DNA from: Bacteroidota bacterium
GTDB taxonomy: Bacteria > Bacteroidota > Bacteroidia > JACCXN01
Direction: 5' to 3'
Assembly: GCA_013696965.1 (NCBI GenBank)
Contig: JACCXN010000057.1
Coordinates: 1-64,000 of the forward strand
Length of the DNA: 64,000 nt
The notes beneath the pieces were generated by a model. It saw only the letters and a list, made by a program, of their open reading frames with translations. It was not told where the DNA came from and did not search any database. Each line of letters starts with the position of its first letter. Within the stretch, counting starts at the first letter, position 1. Both the position numbers and the translations under genes were made by a program. This document shows positions 27,629 through 36,765 of the stretch, piece after piece.

Positions 27629-28048
27629 TTAATTGAAAAGAATTTCCCTTTGCTCAATATAATGGTAAACATAAGCAATTGCCATTCCTGCTGCGCCTTG
27701 TTCAATAAGCTGCCATATTAGATCCAGAGTTGCATGAAGAGAATTGATTTGGCCAACCTTAAAGGAAGAGCCTAGCACAAAAATAATCAGGAAAATTATA
27801 AATCCAGCAGCTACTCCCAGGAGAATACCTCGAAGAAAAACATGTTTTTTATCAGCCACAAGAGAATAACAAAAGGCAAGTAAGCCTCCAATAATAATAT
27901 ATAAAAGAGATAGAAAAGAAAGAAAAATTTTTGGAGAATAGGATATTTTATCAAAATCGTTCAACACTACTCCATGCCAAAGATAAGACAAGCCGAACAT
28001 TAAAATAGAACCTGCAATCCAGGAATATATAATTTTTTTACTAAGCAT
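27629..28048 (-). CDS. four-helix membrane protein, unknown family
   Basis: 139 residues with four predicted membrane helices (about 7-27, 45-63, 72-92 and 112-128). The first carries a WHG motif (SYLWHGVVLND). I do not recognise a named family. The gene is convergent with rarA and divergent from the CapD/WbpM-like gene. It has a good promoter candidate (TTG-N20-TAAATTTG on the minus strand) 20 bases upstream, which supports expression as a single gene. Function unknown. Confidence 0.6.
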   Translation of the reverse strand: MLSKKIIYSWIAGSILMFGLSYLWHGVVLNDFDKISYSPKIFLSFLSLLYIIIGGLLAFCYSLVADKKHVFLRGILLGVAAGFIIFLIIFVLGSSFKVGQINSLHATLDLIWQLIEQGAAGMAIAYVYHYIEQREILFN

Positions 28049-28070
28049 TTACTTGATTTCTCATGTTAGG

Positions 28071-28101
28071 CAAATTTAATCATCAATTTTTTAGTAAACA
28101 A
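28071..28101 (-). promoter_or_regulatory. Bacteroidota-type promoter
   Basis: On the minus strand, TTG (28101-28099) is followed after 20 bases by TAAATTTG (28078-28071), close to the TTG-N19-TAnnTTTG consensus. It directs the four-helix membrane protein gene with a leader of about 15 bases. Confidence 0.5.
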
Positions 28102-28194
28102 CTATAAATGTTAATGATCATGGGAAAAGAGTAATTTCTTTTTAACTCTCTAAAGCAATTTTATGAGTATATTTGGCAGGTAAAATTATTGGTA

Positions 28195-30093
28195 ATGCTC
28201 TTCCCTAGCAATAATACACCCAGATGGGTGATTTTTTTTATTGATACATTTATTTGTATCTTTTCCATTGTACTTGCTTATTTGCTGAGGTTTAATTTTT
28301 CAATTCCTGAAAATCTAACTTACCTTCTTACTATAAACCTTCTTTATTTAAACCTGGCTTTAATTATTTCTGTAAGAATAATTAGTTTTCTGTTTGCCCG
28401 AACTTATGCCGGAATTATTAGATATACCAGTAGTAAAGATGCAACCAGGATTTTTATTGTAGTGAGTCTTGGAAGTTTGTTTTTTGTGATTTCAAATTTG
28501 ATAAGTTATTTTTTTGTTTCCGAGTTCATAATTCCTTTTTCCATAGTAATTATTGATTACATGACCACTGTTTTCCTTATGATAACCTTTAGGGTGCTGG
28601 TTAAAATGGTTTATTTCGAAATTAAAAATCCATCCAGAGATAAAAGGAATATTATTATTTATGGGGCAGGCGATGCAGGAATAATAGCAAAAAGAACGCT
28701 TGATAGAGATGCTGGTGCAAAATATAAAGTTTTGGCATTTATTGACGACAATAAAACCAAAGCAAATAAAAAACTTGAAGGTGTTGCAATATATGAATCA
28801 TCTAAACTGGTTGACCTGGTTAGCAAGTATGATGTTGCTCACCTCATAATTTCCATACAGAACCTGCCATCTGTCAGAAAAAAAGAAATTGTAGATACTT
28901 GTCTTGCGTATAAAACAAAAGTGCTTAACGTTCCTCCAGTGAGTACCTGGATTAATGGTTCATTGAGTTTTAAACAGATTAAAAAAGTAAGGATCGAGGA
29001 TTTGCTTGGTCGTGAGCCTATTAAATTGGATGAAGAAAAAATAAATAAACAAATCTCTGGCAAAGTTATTCTTGTTACAGGTGCTGCCGGTTCAATAGGA
29101 AGTGAAATTGTTAGGCAAATTGCCCCCTATAAACCAAAAAAGATTATTATGCTCGACCAGGCTGAATCTGCCTTGTATGACCTGGAAATAGAATTGGGTG
29201 AAAAATATCCAAAATCCCTTTTTGAACCCGTAATTGGAAACATCAGAGTAAATGAGAGAATGGAAAATGTTTTTCGTTCCTTCAGGCCCGAATTGGTTTA
29301 CCATGCTGCTGCATACAAACACGTACCAATGATGGAAAATAATCCATCAGAGGCCATATTTACAAATGTGCTGGGAACTAAAACAATTGCTGATCTTTCA
29401 GTTAAATACCTTGTAAAGAATTTTGTAATGGTATCTACGGATAAAGCAGTAAATCCGAGTAATGTAATGGGTGCCTCAAAAAGAATTGCCGAAATGTATA
29501 TACAGGCCCTTAACAATAAAGCAGATGTTACCAGTTTTGTGACTACGCGTTTTGGGAATGTTTTAGGCTCAAATGGTTCGGTGATTCCATTATTTAAGAA
29601 ACAAATAGAAAAGGGGGGGCCAATAACAATTACTCATCCTGATATTACCCGTTATTTTATGACAATACCCGAGGCTTGTCAACTTGTTCTGGAAGCAGGA
29701 GCTATTGGTAATGGTGGTGAAATTTTGATATTTGACATGGGCAAATCCATTAAAATTGTAGAACTTGCCAAAAAGATGATTAAATTATCTGGCCTTGAAT
29801 TAGGAAAAGATATTCAAATAACCTACACAGGACTAAGACCCGGTGAAAAATTATATGAAGAGTTACTAAATAACAAAGAAAATACAATAGCAACACACCA
29901 TCCACAAATAATGAAAGCACATGTTGCTGAGTATGATTTTGAAACCATTTCAATACGCATTAATGAACTTATCGGGCTTTTTGAAAATCAAAACAATGTT
30001 GCTATTGTTTCCAAAATGAAAGAAATTGTTCCTGAATTCATTAGTAACAATTCTGTTTTTTCTGAATTAGATAAACCCAAAGCAACTGCTTAA
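28195..30093 (+). CDS. WbpM/CapD-type nucleoside-diphosphate-sugar 4,6-dehydratase
   Basis: About 632 residues from the ATG at 28195; a TTG two codons earlier is possible. Four N-terminal membrane helices (about 10-125) are followed by a Rossmann part (IIIYGAGDAGIIAKR, about residue 155) and the catalytic extended-SDR domain (VTGAAGSIGSEI, about residue 295). The active-site region reads STDKAVNPSNVMGASKR, so Met replaces the usual catalytic Tyr, as in WbpM and other large membrane-bound UDP-GlcNAc 4,6-dehydratases. These start the synthesis of rare deoxy-amino sugars for surface polysaccharides or glycans. No glycan locus surrounds it; a thioesterase gene follows after 3 bases. Confidence 0.88.
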   Translation: MLFPSNNTPRWVIFFIDTFICIFSIVLAYLLRFNFSIPENLTYLLTINLLYLNLALIISVRIISFLFARTYAGIIRYTSSKDATRIFIVVSLGSLFFVISNLISYFFVSEFIIPFSIVIIDYMTTVFLMITFRVLVKMVYFEIKNPSRDKRNIIIYGAGDAGIIAKRTLDRDAGAKYKVLAFIDDNKTKANKKLEGVAIYESSKLVDLVSKYDVAHLIISIQNLPSVRKKEIVDTCLAYKTKVLNVPPVSTWINGSLSFKQIKKVRIEDLLGREPIKLDEEKINKQISGKVILVTGAAGSIGSEIVRQIAPYKPKKIIMLDQAESALYDLEIELGEKYPKSLFEPVIGNIRVNERMENVFRSFRPELVYHAAAYKHVPMMENNPSEAIFTNVLGTKTIADLSVKYLVKNFVMVSTDKAVNPSNVMGASKRIAEMYIQALNNKADVTSFVTTRFGNVLGSNGSVIPLFKKQIEKGGPITITHPDITRYFMTIPEACQLVLEAGAIGNGGEILIFDMGKSIKIVELAKKMIKLSGLELGKDIQITYTGLRPGEKLYEELLNNKENTIATHHPQIMKAHVAEYDFETISIRINELIGLFENQNNVAIVSKMKEIVPEFISNNSVFSELDKPKATA

Positions 30094-30096
30094 AAC

Positions 30097-30513
30097 ATGC
30101 CCCTTACGTCAACAATTGAAATACGATTTGCTGATATTGACAAGTTAGGACACGTAAACAATGCCATTTACCTGAGTTATTTTGAACAAGCGCGTTTGAA
30201 ATATTTTAACCAGGTGCTAGGTATGGGGATAGACTGGTCAGAAACAGGAATTATTCTGGCACGGGCTGAAGTTGATTTTATTTTACCCATACATTTGGAA
30301 GATAATCCCTTTATTGAAATATCCTGCACTAGAATAGGAACAAAGAGTTTTGATTTGAATTATCAAATTTTTATTGCAGGAAATTCCAATAAGACACTTG
30401 CAACAAAAGGAAAATCAGTAATGGTATGTTATAATTATAAAACCGCCAAAACCATACAAATGCCTGAAATCTGGATTGAGAAGATTATGGCTTTTGAAAA
30501 TAAATTAGTATAA
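30097..30513 (+). CDS. acyl-CoA thioesterase (4HBT hotdog family)
   Basis: 138 residues. The hotdog fold begins with IEIRFADIDKLGHVNNAIYLSYFEQARLKYF. The Asp of FADID corresponds to the catalytic Asp of 4-hydroxybenzoyl-CoA-type thioesterases, and HVNNAIYLSYFE is the helix over the active site. It hydrolyses acyl-CoA thioesters; the chain preference cannot be read from sequence. It starts 3 bases after the dehydratase gene, so it is probably co-transcribed despite an unrelated role, and is convergent with the AstE-like gene. Confidence 0.88.
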   Translation: MPLTSTIEIRFADIDKLGHVNNAIYLSYFEQARLKYFNQVLGMGIDWSETGIILARAEVDFILPIHLEDNPFIEISCTRIGTKSFDLNYQIFIAGNSNKTLATKGKSVMVCYNYKTAKTIQMPEIWIEKIMAFENKLV

Positions 30514-30531
30514 TATTTTTTAAGCTTGTAA

Positions 30532-31479
30532 TCAAATGCTGATTCCAATATGAATTAAGGCATCACCTCTATTAATTACAGGAAGGTTATTTATCCCTAT
30601 TATATAGCCTGAGGCTGAGGCAATAATTTCTGTTTCAAATTCTCCATAAGGATCAGTTACAGTTCCCAATAGCTCATTTTTCTTGACAAAAGCCCCGTTT
30701 TTTTTCACAGGATGAAAAAGACCTGAGTTTTTCGCCCTTACCCAAGTAGTTTTTTGAATCAATTTGGTTATTCCTGGTTTTGTTTTTGCCTCAATCATTT
30801 TTAAATGGACAAAAAGTCTTTTGCAACCATCAATTCCTTCTTTTATGGCCAATTGGTCAAATCGTGATGATTCTCCACCTTCATATACAAGTATGGTTTT
30901 GCCAATGTTTGCTGCTTCCTTTCTTAATGTTTTATCCCTGAGTCCTGAATTAATAATAAAAGGAGAGCCGAATTGCTCTGCCAGTTCAAGGTTTTGCAAT
31001 GCACCAAAAGAACAGCGGATTTGTGGAAAATTGCTTTTACTTGCCCCCCCGGTATGAAAATCTACACCAAAACTAATTTGAGGAATAATCTCGCTCATAA
31101 GATCATGGGCTATTCTACTTCCAAGGGAACCACCAATGCTACCTGGAAAACACCTGTTAAGATCCCTTCCATCAGGCAGGCTCCTTGTTCCATAAACAAA
31201 AGACACAATATTAATTACCGGAATTGCTATAACTGTGCCTTTGTGAAGCTTTGAAAAAGTATTGTTTACAATAAGACTTCTTATTATTTCTACCCCATTT
31301 ATTTCATCCCCGTGCATGCCTGCCAACAGCAAGACTACTGGCCCATCTTCTAAGGACCTGTAAACGAAAACCGGAATATCAATTACTGTTCTTGTAGGTA
31401 AACGATAAGTATTAAGACTAACTTGGGCAGATTCACCTGGTCTTACTGTTACGCCATTTATCGTGATGTCTTTTGTCAT
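30532..31479 (-). CDS. succinylglutamate desuccinylase/aspartoacylase (AstE/AspA) family protein
   Basis: 315 residues of the M14-like zinc amidohydrolase fold. Visible motifs are AGMHGDEINGVEI (metal-binding His and Glu), the Arg pair DGRDLNRCFPG, and the second metal His in VDFHTGG. A C-terminal beta domain follows (VRAKNSGLFHPVKKNGAFVKK). The family removes acyl groups from N-acylated amino acids. In many bacteria a member sits with rimK and a retropepsin-like gene, as here, so its substrate may be linked to glutamate ligation. It lies 113 bases downstream of the RimK gene. Confidence 0.85.
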   Translation of the reverse strand: MTKDITINGVTVRPGESAQVSLNTYRLPTRTVIDIPVFVYRSLEDGPVVLLLAGMHGDEINGVEIIRSLIVNNTFSKLHKGTVIAIPVINIVSFVYGTRSLPDGRDLNRCFPGSIGGSLGSRIAHDLMSEIIPQISFGVDFHTGGASKSNFPQIRCSFGALQNLELAEQFGSPFIINSGLRDKTLRKEAANIGKTILVYEGGESSRFDQLAIKEGIDGCKRLFVHLKMIEAKTKPGITKLIQKTTWVRAKNSGLFHPVKKNGAFVKKNELLGTVTDPYGEFETEIIASASGYIIGINNLPVINRGDALIHIGISI

Positions 31480-31592
31480 TTAATATCCTAAATATACTAT
31501 TGGAGTTGTGAAAATAAATTACCTAAAAGCTTAAAAAAAATAAATTTCAACACTAAAACATCTGGAAAAAAATAAAAAGAGGCTTTGAGAAT

Positions 31593-32498
31593 TTACACAC
31601 CTATTTTATCTTTTGAACCTTTTCCTTTTGCATTTCGTTCCACAAATTCAATGATTTTGCCGGCAATATTAATTCCTGTAGCATGCTCAATACCTTCAAG
31701 TCCGGGAGATGAATTTACCTCAAGTATAAGAGGCCCTCTTGAAGATTGAAGCATATCAACACCTGCAATTGCAAGTCCGAGTGTTTTTGCTGCTTTAAGT
31801 GCAACTGCTTTTTCTTCTCTTGTTAATTTTATTAAACTGGCACTTCCTCCCCTGTGAAGGTTTGAACGGAATTCTCCGTCTTTACCCTGTCTTTTCATTG
31901 CACCCACCACAATACCATCAACAACAAATGCTCTAATATCCGCTGCCTTTGCTTCTTTTATGAATTCCTGTACAATAATTCTGGTTTTAAGCCCATAAAA
32001 AGCCTCAATTACTGATTCTGCGGCTTTTTTAGTTTCTGCCAGCACCACACCAAGGCCTTGTGTTCCTTCAAGCAATTTAATTACAAGGGGTGCTCCACCA
32101 ACCTTATCAATAACCTGCATAACTTCTTTGGAGTGATTTGTGAAAACAGTTTTAGGCATTCCCAATCCAGCACGTGATAAAATCTGAAGGCTTCTTAATT
32201 TATCCCGTGACCTAACAATGGCTTGAGATTCAACGGCAGTAAACACCTTCATCATCTCAAACTGCCTTACAACTGCAGTTCCGTAAAAAGTAATCGAAGC
32301 CCCGATACGAGGAATTACTGCATCTACATTAGTTAATTTTTCACCCTTGTAATGTATTGCTGGATCTCCCTTTTCTATGACCAAATCGCATTGCGAATGA
32401 TCAATTACTCTTACCTCATGCCCCCGCTCTTTCGCTGCTTCCACCAATCTTTTCGTTGAATAAAGTCTATTGTTTCTGGATAAAATAATGATGTTCAT
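31593..32498 (-). CDS. rimK: RimK-type alpha-L-glutamate ligase
   Basis: 301 residues of the ATP-grasp family, starting [27 protein letters not shown] as in RimK. The ATP-grasp blocks [38 protein letters not shown] and [14 protein letters not shown] are intact. RimK adds glutamate residues to the C-terminus of ribosomal protein S6 or makes poly-glutamate. It lies 48 bases behind the retropepsin-like gene and 113 before the AstE-like gene, reproducing the known rim group. Confidence 0.92.
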   Translation of the reverse strand: MNIIILSRNNRLYSTKRLVEAAKERGHEVRVIDHSQCDLVIEKGDPAIHYKGEKLTNVDAVIPRIGASITFYGTAVVRQFEMMKVFTAVESQAIVRSRDKLRSLQILSRAGLGMPKTVFTNHSKEVMQVIDKVGGAPLVIKLLEGTQGLGVVLAETKKAAESVIEAFYGLKTRIIVQEFIKEAKAADIRAFVVDGIVVGAMKRQGKDGEFRSNLHRGGSASLIKLTREEKAVALKAAKTLGLAIAGVDMLQSSRGPLILEVNSSPGLEGIEHATGINIAGKIIEFVERNAKGKGSKDKIGV

Positions 32499-32546
32499 AT
32501 AATATAAATCAATGGTTAATTAGTATAGTTGGTTTTGAGCTTCGGC

Positions 32547-33020
32547 TTATTTTTTTTCAATTTTTGATGTCAAATTTACCTTTGTAACATCAATAATAAA
32601 TCCTTTGGATAGCACTTTTCTTCCTATCAAAACAGGATACTTCAGATTTGCCCGATCCGAAAGAGAAACTTCTGTCATTATTTCCTTACCTGCAATAATT
32701 AATTTTGTTTTTATCACAAATCGTTTTTCAAATTGCCCAAAAGAACTTTTGATTTTTTTTCGGGTATAAGTTTTAAATTGCATCTCCTTATTACTAAATA
32801 AAGGATGTGAGGGATCAAGTATTTTAAAACATAATATCTTTTCCTTACCTTCTCTTAATTCATAAACATCATTACAATGAAAGGCAGTACTATATGCACC
32901 TGTATCAATTTTGGCCTGAATGGAGAAAACACCCAAATCAGGAAGATCAATAAGTTCCTTTCTACCAATTATGATTTTCTCTACCTTTTTTCCTTTCTTC
33001 TTATCATTTGGCTTTATCAT
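32547..33020 (-). CDS. RimB-like retropepsin-type protease (ATP-dependent zinc protease family)
   Basis: About 157 residues from the ATG at 33020, where homology begins; an upstream start at 33053 adds only a basic leader. The motif KIDTGAYSTAFHC (Asp-Thr-Gly-Ala) is the retropepsin-like catalytic turn of the family long annotated as ATP-dependent zinc protease. A later LIGRKVLSKGFIIDV closes the fold. In Pseudomonas the relative RimB modulates RimK activity toward S6. It lies just upstream of rimK on the same strand, which fits that partnership. Confidence 0.85.
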   Translation of the reverse strand: MIKPNDKKKGKKVEKIIIGRKELIDLPDLGVFSIQAKIDTGAYSTAFHCNDVYELREGKEKILCFKILDPSHPLFSNKEMQFKTYTRKKIKSSFGQFEKRFVIKTKLIIAGKEIMTEVSLSDRANLKYPVLIGRKVLSKGFIIDVTKVNLTSKIEKK

Positions 33021-33131
33021 GAAGCAAAAATATATTTTTTTAAATGCTTTCAAACATAATTAACATTCTTTTTTTAATAAACTTATTTTATCATGGACCC
33101 TTTACATTGTATAAGCAAGTATATTTGGCCC

Positions 33132-33785
33132 ATGCTGATAAATAAATATTTTTCTTTCCCAGTGATAGTAGGCCTTCTTTTGTCTTTCACATTCACAGCT
33201 TGTCATACAAAGAAAACAACCATGGAAAGAGGGGGGGCAAAAAAACACTCTTTGGAAAAGGCTACTGCAAAAAAAAACAATCCAACCAATTCGAAAACAG
33301 CAACAAAAGAAGGTACAAAGGCTGAAAAAACTGTTGAAGCCGACAAAACCTCTAAAGAAATTAATAGGGAAATAAAAATCAAATACTCAGAAATACTTGA
33401 GGTAAAACCCAATGATATTAGTGATGTAAAATTATATGAATTTATTGATAAATGGCTTGGGGTGCCCTACAAGTATGGTGGGCGATGCACCACGGGGGTT
33501 GATTGTTCAAACCTTGCAACCTTAATTTATGCAGAGGTTTACGATAAATCCTTTTCAGGATCCTCAGCAAGTTTGTTTAATCTTTGCAAAGAAGTTAGTA
33601 AAGAGGAGCTACAAGAGGGCGATCTTGTGTTTTTTAAAATAGAACAAACAAAGATATCCCATATTGGAGTTTATTTGCACAACAATAAATTCGTGCATTC
33701 CACCACAAAAAGAGGAGTAATGATTAGTGACCTTAATGAGGCCTATTATAAAAAGTATTTTTTTAAAGCAGGCAGGATTCGATGA
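33132..33785 (+). CDS. NlpC/P60 family cell-wall hydrolase lipoprotein
   Basis: About 217 residues from the ATG at 33132, the start that gives a proper lipoprotein signal (lipobox TFTAC). The in-frame ATG at 33093 would put 13 residues before it. After a Lys/Thr-rich linker (about 30-85) the NlpC/P60 domain has the catalytic Cys in GVDCSNLA and the His in ISHIGVYLHNNKFVHS. Such enzymes cut peptide bonds in peptidoglycan stems. It is divergent from the rim group, with no partner genes. Confidence 0.88.
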   Translation: MLINKYFSFPVIVGLLLSFTFTACHTKKTTMERGGAKKHSLEKATAKKNNPTNSKTATKEGTKAEKTVEADKTSKEINREIKIKYSEILEVKPNDISDVKLYEFIDKWLGVPYKYGGRCTTGVDCSNLATLIYAEVYDKSFSGSSASLFNLCKEVSKEELQEGDLVFFKIEQTKISHIGVYLHNNKFVHSTTKRGVMISDLNEAYYKKYFFKAGRIR

Positions 33786-33912
33786 ATTAATGTTGGAATA
33801 AGCTGCATTGTTTTTAAGGCATTGAATAATTTTTTGCAAACATTATTTTCCTAGCCTCGTTTTTTTCAGCTTCTGTAATATTATGCAAACTAAAGAATAA
33901 TTAGTAAATTCA

Positions 33913-35061
33913 ATGAATAAAAAACTATACGCTTTGAAATTAAAACTAGCAGATTTTGATCAGGAAAAGCGTGTAGGAGCAATAAAATTCATATTGCTTG
34001 CAGCTCTTTTTATTGGAATAATGCTTTCTTATAATTTATGGCTTACAGAGTCAATATATTTTCCATTAACCCCATTGTTTGATTTTTTTCCCGGTTTAAT
34101 CCAGCCATTCGATCATATACTGCTGTATATTATCATTCTGCTTATTGCTGTTGGTTTTGTTTACCCATTTAATTTCCTACTGAACATTTCCCTTTTTATC
34201 CTGTTGCTGATTCTTGCATTCTTGGATATTAACAGGTTTCAACCCTGGGTTTACCAATACCTGCTTATGCTTTTGGCATTTTCTTCTATGACAAAGAAAC
34301 AAGGCCCGGCTTTTCTAATACCTGCTTTGCAGTTGTTACTGTGTGGCATATTTTTCTGGAGTGGAATTTTTAAATTCAACCACCTGTACTTTTCCCAGGT
34401 AGTGAATCGGTTTTCGGAGTCCATGGGAAATAATGTTATTGTTTATGGTATTGGTTTGTTAATTCCTGTATTAGAACTGTTTACAGCTATTGGATTATTA
34501 GTTAGGAAAAGCAGGAAAATTGCAATTTTCACAGCATTTTTCATACATTTTTTTTATTTATTAGTTACAGGGCCTCTTGGGAGTAATACTAACACGGTTC
34601 TTTGGCCCTGGAATACCGCAATGCCATTGTTTGTGTTTTTTCTTTTTACCGGGGAACATTTATATTTTTCACAAAACCTGAAAGGTTTTTTTCAGTTGAA
34701 TATAACAAGGGCCATTCTTCTGCTGGCTTGGATAATTCCCATATTTAATCTGTTTAACCTGTGGCCTGCCTATACTTCTTTTAACCTATACTCTGGAAAT
34801 ACAAACAATGGAAGCATTTATATAAGTGATCAAACAAAATCAATGTTACCAGAAAAAATTGGAAAACTGGTTAAAAATAATGCACTTGAAATTAAAGAAT
34901 GGTCAATGGAAGAAATGAACGTTCCAGCATTTCCTGAGAAAAAAGTTTTTCTCTCAGCCAGAAATTTTATTTATAATTATGCTGCCGATAGCACAGAGGT
35001 AGTTTTATATTACCGGCCAAAAACTCATCTGATTGGAAATCCACAAGCTGAATTTTATTGA
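33913..35061 (+). CDS. polytopic membrane protein, DoxX/HTTM-like
   Basis: 382 residues with about eight hydrophobic helices from residue 22 to 275, then a ~100-residue polar C-terminal part (EWSMEEMNVPAFPEKKVFLSARNFIYNYAA). The core contains FFWSGIFKFNHLYF, PVLELFTAIGLLVRKSRKIAIFTAFFIHFFY and NTVLWPWNTAMP. These recall DoxX/MauE or HTTM-type membrane proteins without a clear assignment. Function unknown. It stands alone, followed by a 340-base gap. Confidence 0.65.
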   Translation: MNKKLYALKLKLADFDQEKRVGAIKFILLAALFIGIMLSYNLWLTESIYFPLTPLFDFFPGLIQPFDHILLYIIILLIAVGFVYPFNFLLNISLFILLLILAFLDINRFQPWVYQYLLMLLAFSSMTKKQGPAFLIPALQLLLCGIFFWSGIFKFNHLYFSQVVNRFSESMGNNVIVYGIGLLIPVLELFTAIGLLVRKSRKIAIFTAFFIHFFYLLVTGPLGSNTNTVLWPWNTAMPLFVFFLFTGEHLYFSQNLKGFFQLNITRAILLLAWIIPIFNLFNLWPAYTSFNLYSGNTNNGSIYISDQTKSMLPEKIGKLVKNNALEIKEWSMEEMNVPAFPEKKVFLSARNFIYNYAADSTEVVLYYRPKTHLIGNPQAEFY

Positions 35062-35401
35062 TTTCTTCCAGCTTTTTTTAAAATAAAACCTTCCTCTTAA
35101 AGGTTGCCTTTCTTTGCTTCAAAAATTTTATTTGCAATTGAAAACCGATTTGGTTTAATAGGAGGAAATGATTGTTTGTTATTGCCTTACTGAAATTTAC
35201 TGGAGCCTATTTTCCCAAAACTTCAATTATTACAGTCTATAAATGCTTTAATAGTATAAAATTCAAGCCTGGCACAGCAATTTTATATTCTATTGAAAAG
35301 GAAATAAAGATTTTCACTGAGATAAGTGAAAGTAATTTTGGATGGATAAAAAGATTGCTGGTTTTATTTGTTCATGTACCTGAAAAAGTTCAATTTAATT
35401 T
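35062..35401. other. 340-base intergenic region
   Basis: A weak hairpin (AAGCTG at 35045-35050 with CAGCTT at 35069-35074, then a T-run) overlaps the end of the membrane-protein gene and may terminate it. A short plus-strand reading frame (35172-35456) crosses the region but overlaps the DinD-like gene on the other strand and has no recognisable content. I see nothing else. Confidence 0.4.
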
Positions 35402-35779
35402 TTATATACCTTTTCTCTTTTCAAAAAAGAACAATTGTGCTCTTGCTACATTATAATTTGCAGGATTGGCATTTATAATCACAAGGTAACAAGCCAAAGA
35501 AGTAAAATGCCATTCAGCATTTAAGGTTTGATGATGATGGCCACTATAAATTCTTTTAAAATGTTGATTAAGTGAAATAGACAATGATTGGCAAGTTTTT
35601 AATGCCCTGTTTACTGCTTCATTGAATTCAAATACATCCGCACATTTTAGTTTTTCCATTAATTCATTTGAAGTGCATATAAATACGGGATTTGCTTCCG
35701 CATAATTCATACTATCTTCCTGAATAATATCCAAATTACTAAACTGTTCCTGCATGTTTTTTAGCATTTTTAATTGCAT
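35402..35779 (-). CDS. DinD-like small protein (DNA-damage-inducible protein D C-terminal type)
   Basis: 125 residues; starts at 35779 or at internal ATGs (35767, 35755) are all possible. The segment [24 protein letters not shown], then [34 protein letters not shown], resembles the part of DNA-damage-inducible protein D that reads sRYACYLIAQNGD...AQTYF. That points to the DinD/BRO-like family, but only the central and C-terminal region is present. It overlaps the end of the DnaJ-type gene by up to 41 bases, so it is translated in the same operon (ftsH, dnaJ-type, this gene). Function in the DnaJ context is unknown. Confidence 0.6.
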   Translation of the reverse strand: MQLKMLKNMQEQFSNLDIIQEDSMNYAEANPVFICTSNELMEKLKCADVFEFNEAVNRALKTCQSLSISLNQHFKRIYSGHHHQTLNAEWHFTSLACYLVIINANPANYNVARAQLFFFEKRKGI

Positions 35780-36707
35780 TAAGTTGTCTGATTAATTCCA
35801 ATTCTTGTTCAGAAAAATCTTTTGGTATTTGAACATTAATTTTGCCATATAAATCTCCGAAAGTACCCGGGTTTTTATATAGGGGCATACCTAAGCCCTT
35901 TAACCGTAACACTTTTCCATTTTCAGTACCGGCAGGAATGTTTATTTTTACACTCCCGCTTAGGGTTCTTATTAACGTGGAACCTCCTAAAATCAGCTTA
36001 TACAAATGCATTGGCACATTCACATAAAGATCATTTTCTTTTCTTTCAAAATGGGGATGACTAGCAACATGGATAGTAAGGTACAAATCTCCTGCAGGGC
36101 CAGTGCCTATACTTTGTGCACCTTTTCCTTTAACCCTTAATTTTTGATTGTCTGCAACACCTGGACTTATTTTGATTTTGATTTTCTGATCATTTAGATT
36201 CAATATTTTTTCTGTACCATGAAAAGCCTCCTCTAATGAGATTTCAATTTCAGCCTGGTAATCCTGACCTTTAAATGCATTCGAACCTTGCCTTTCCCCG
36301 CTATTGGATCTCCTTTTGGAAAAACCACCACCAAATAGAGTTTCGAAAAAATCAGAAAAACCTCCATCTCCAAAAGCATCCCCAAAATCACCAGTAAAGG
36401 TTTCATATCCTCTTCCTGAGCTTTGCTTTGCTCCAGACCATTGGGACCAATCGTAGGGCTTAGATGTTCCAGCTTGCTGGTAATGCCTCCAATCCTTGCC
36501 GAATTTTTCGTATTTGCTTCTTTTCTCAGGATCACTTAATACTTGGTATGCTTCGTTTACCTCTTTGAATTTTTCTTCTGCAGCTTTATTTCCTTGATTT
36601 TTATCAGGGTGATATTTTAAGGCAAGCTTCCTGTAAGCCTTTTTAATATCTGCTTCAGATGCATCTTTTGATAGTCCTAAAATCTTATAATAATCTTTAT
36701 AGTTCAC
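35739..36707 (-). CDS. DnaJ C-terminal domain co-chaperone (CbpA-like)
   Basis: 322 residues from a GTG at 36707, where the J domain begins ([16 protein letters not shown]). An ORF start at 36815 would overlap ftsH and has no conserved content. The J domain carries YHPDKN (HPD motif). A Gly/Phe-rich linker (about 75-130) and two C-terminal substrate-binding beta domains follow ([27 protein letters not shown]). There is no zinc finger, so it is CbpA-like, not DnaJ itself. It stimulates DnaK ATPase. The C-terminal end overlaps the DinD-like gene, and ftsH is just upstream. Confidence 0.88.
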   Translation of the reverse strand: MNYKDYYKILGLSKDASEADIKKAYRKLALKYHPDKNQGNKAAEEKFKEVNEAYQVLSDPEKRSKYEKFGKDWRHYQQAGTSKPYDWSQWSGAKQSSGRGYETFTGDFGDAFGDGGFSDFFETLFGGGFSKRRSNSGERQGSNAFKGQDYQAEIEISLEEAFHGTEKILNLNDQKIKIKISPGVADNQKLRVKGKGAQSIGTGPAGDLYLTIHVASHPHFERKENDLYVNVPMHLYKLILGGSTLIRTLSGSVKINIPAGTENGKVLRLKGLGMPLYKNPGTFGDLYGKINVQIPKDFSEQELELIRQLNAIKNAKKHAGTV

Positions 36708-36765
36708 AAGTTCATGTTTAATGGTTCTATTACAATAATAAACCCTTGAGATAAAATCATTTCCA

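Noticed and set aside
35172-35456. A 94-residue plus-strand reading frame in the gap after the DoxX-like gene
   Set aside because: It overlaps the DinD-like gene on the other strand, has no recognisable motif or start signal, and its composition looks random.
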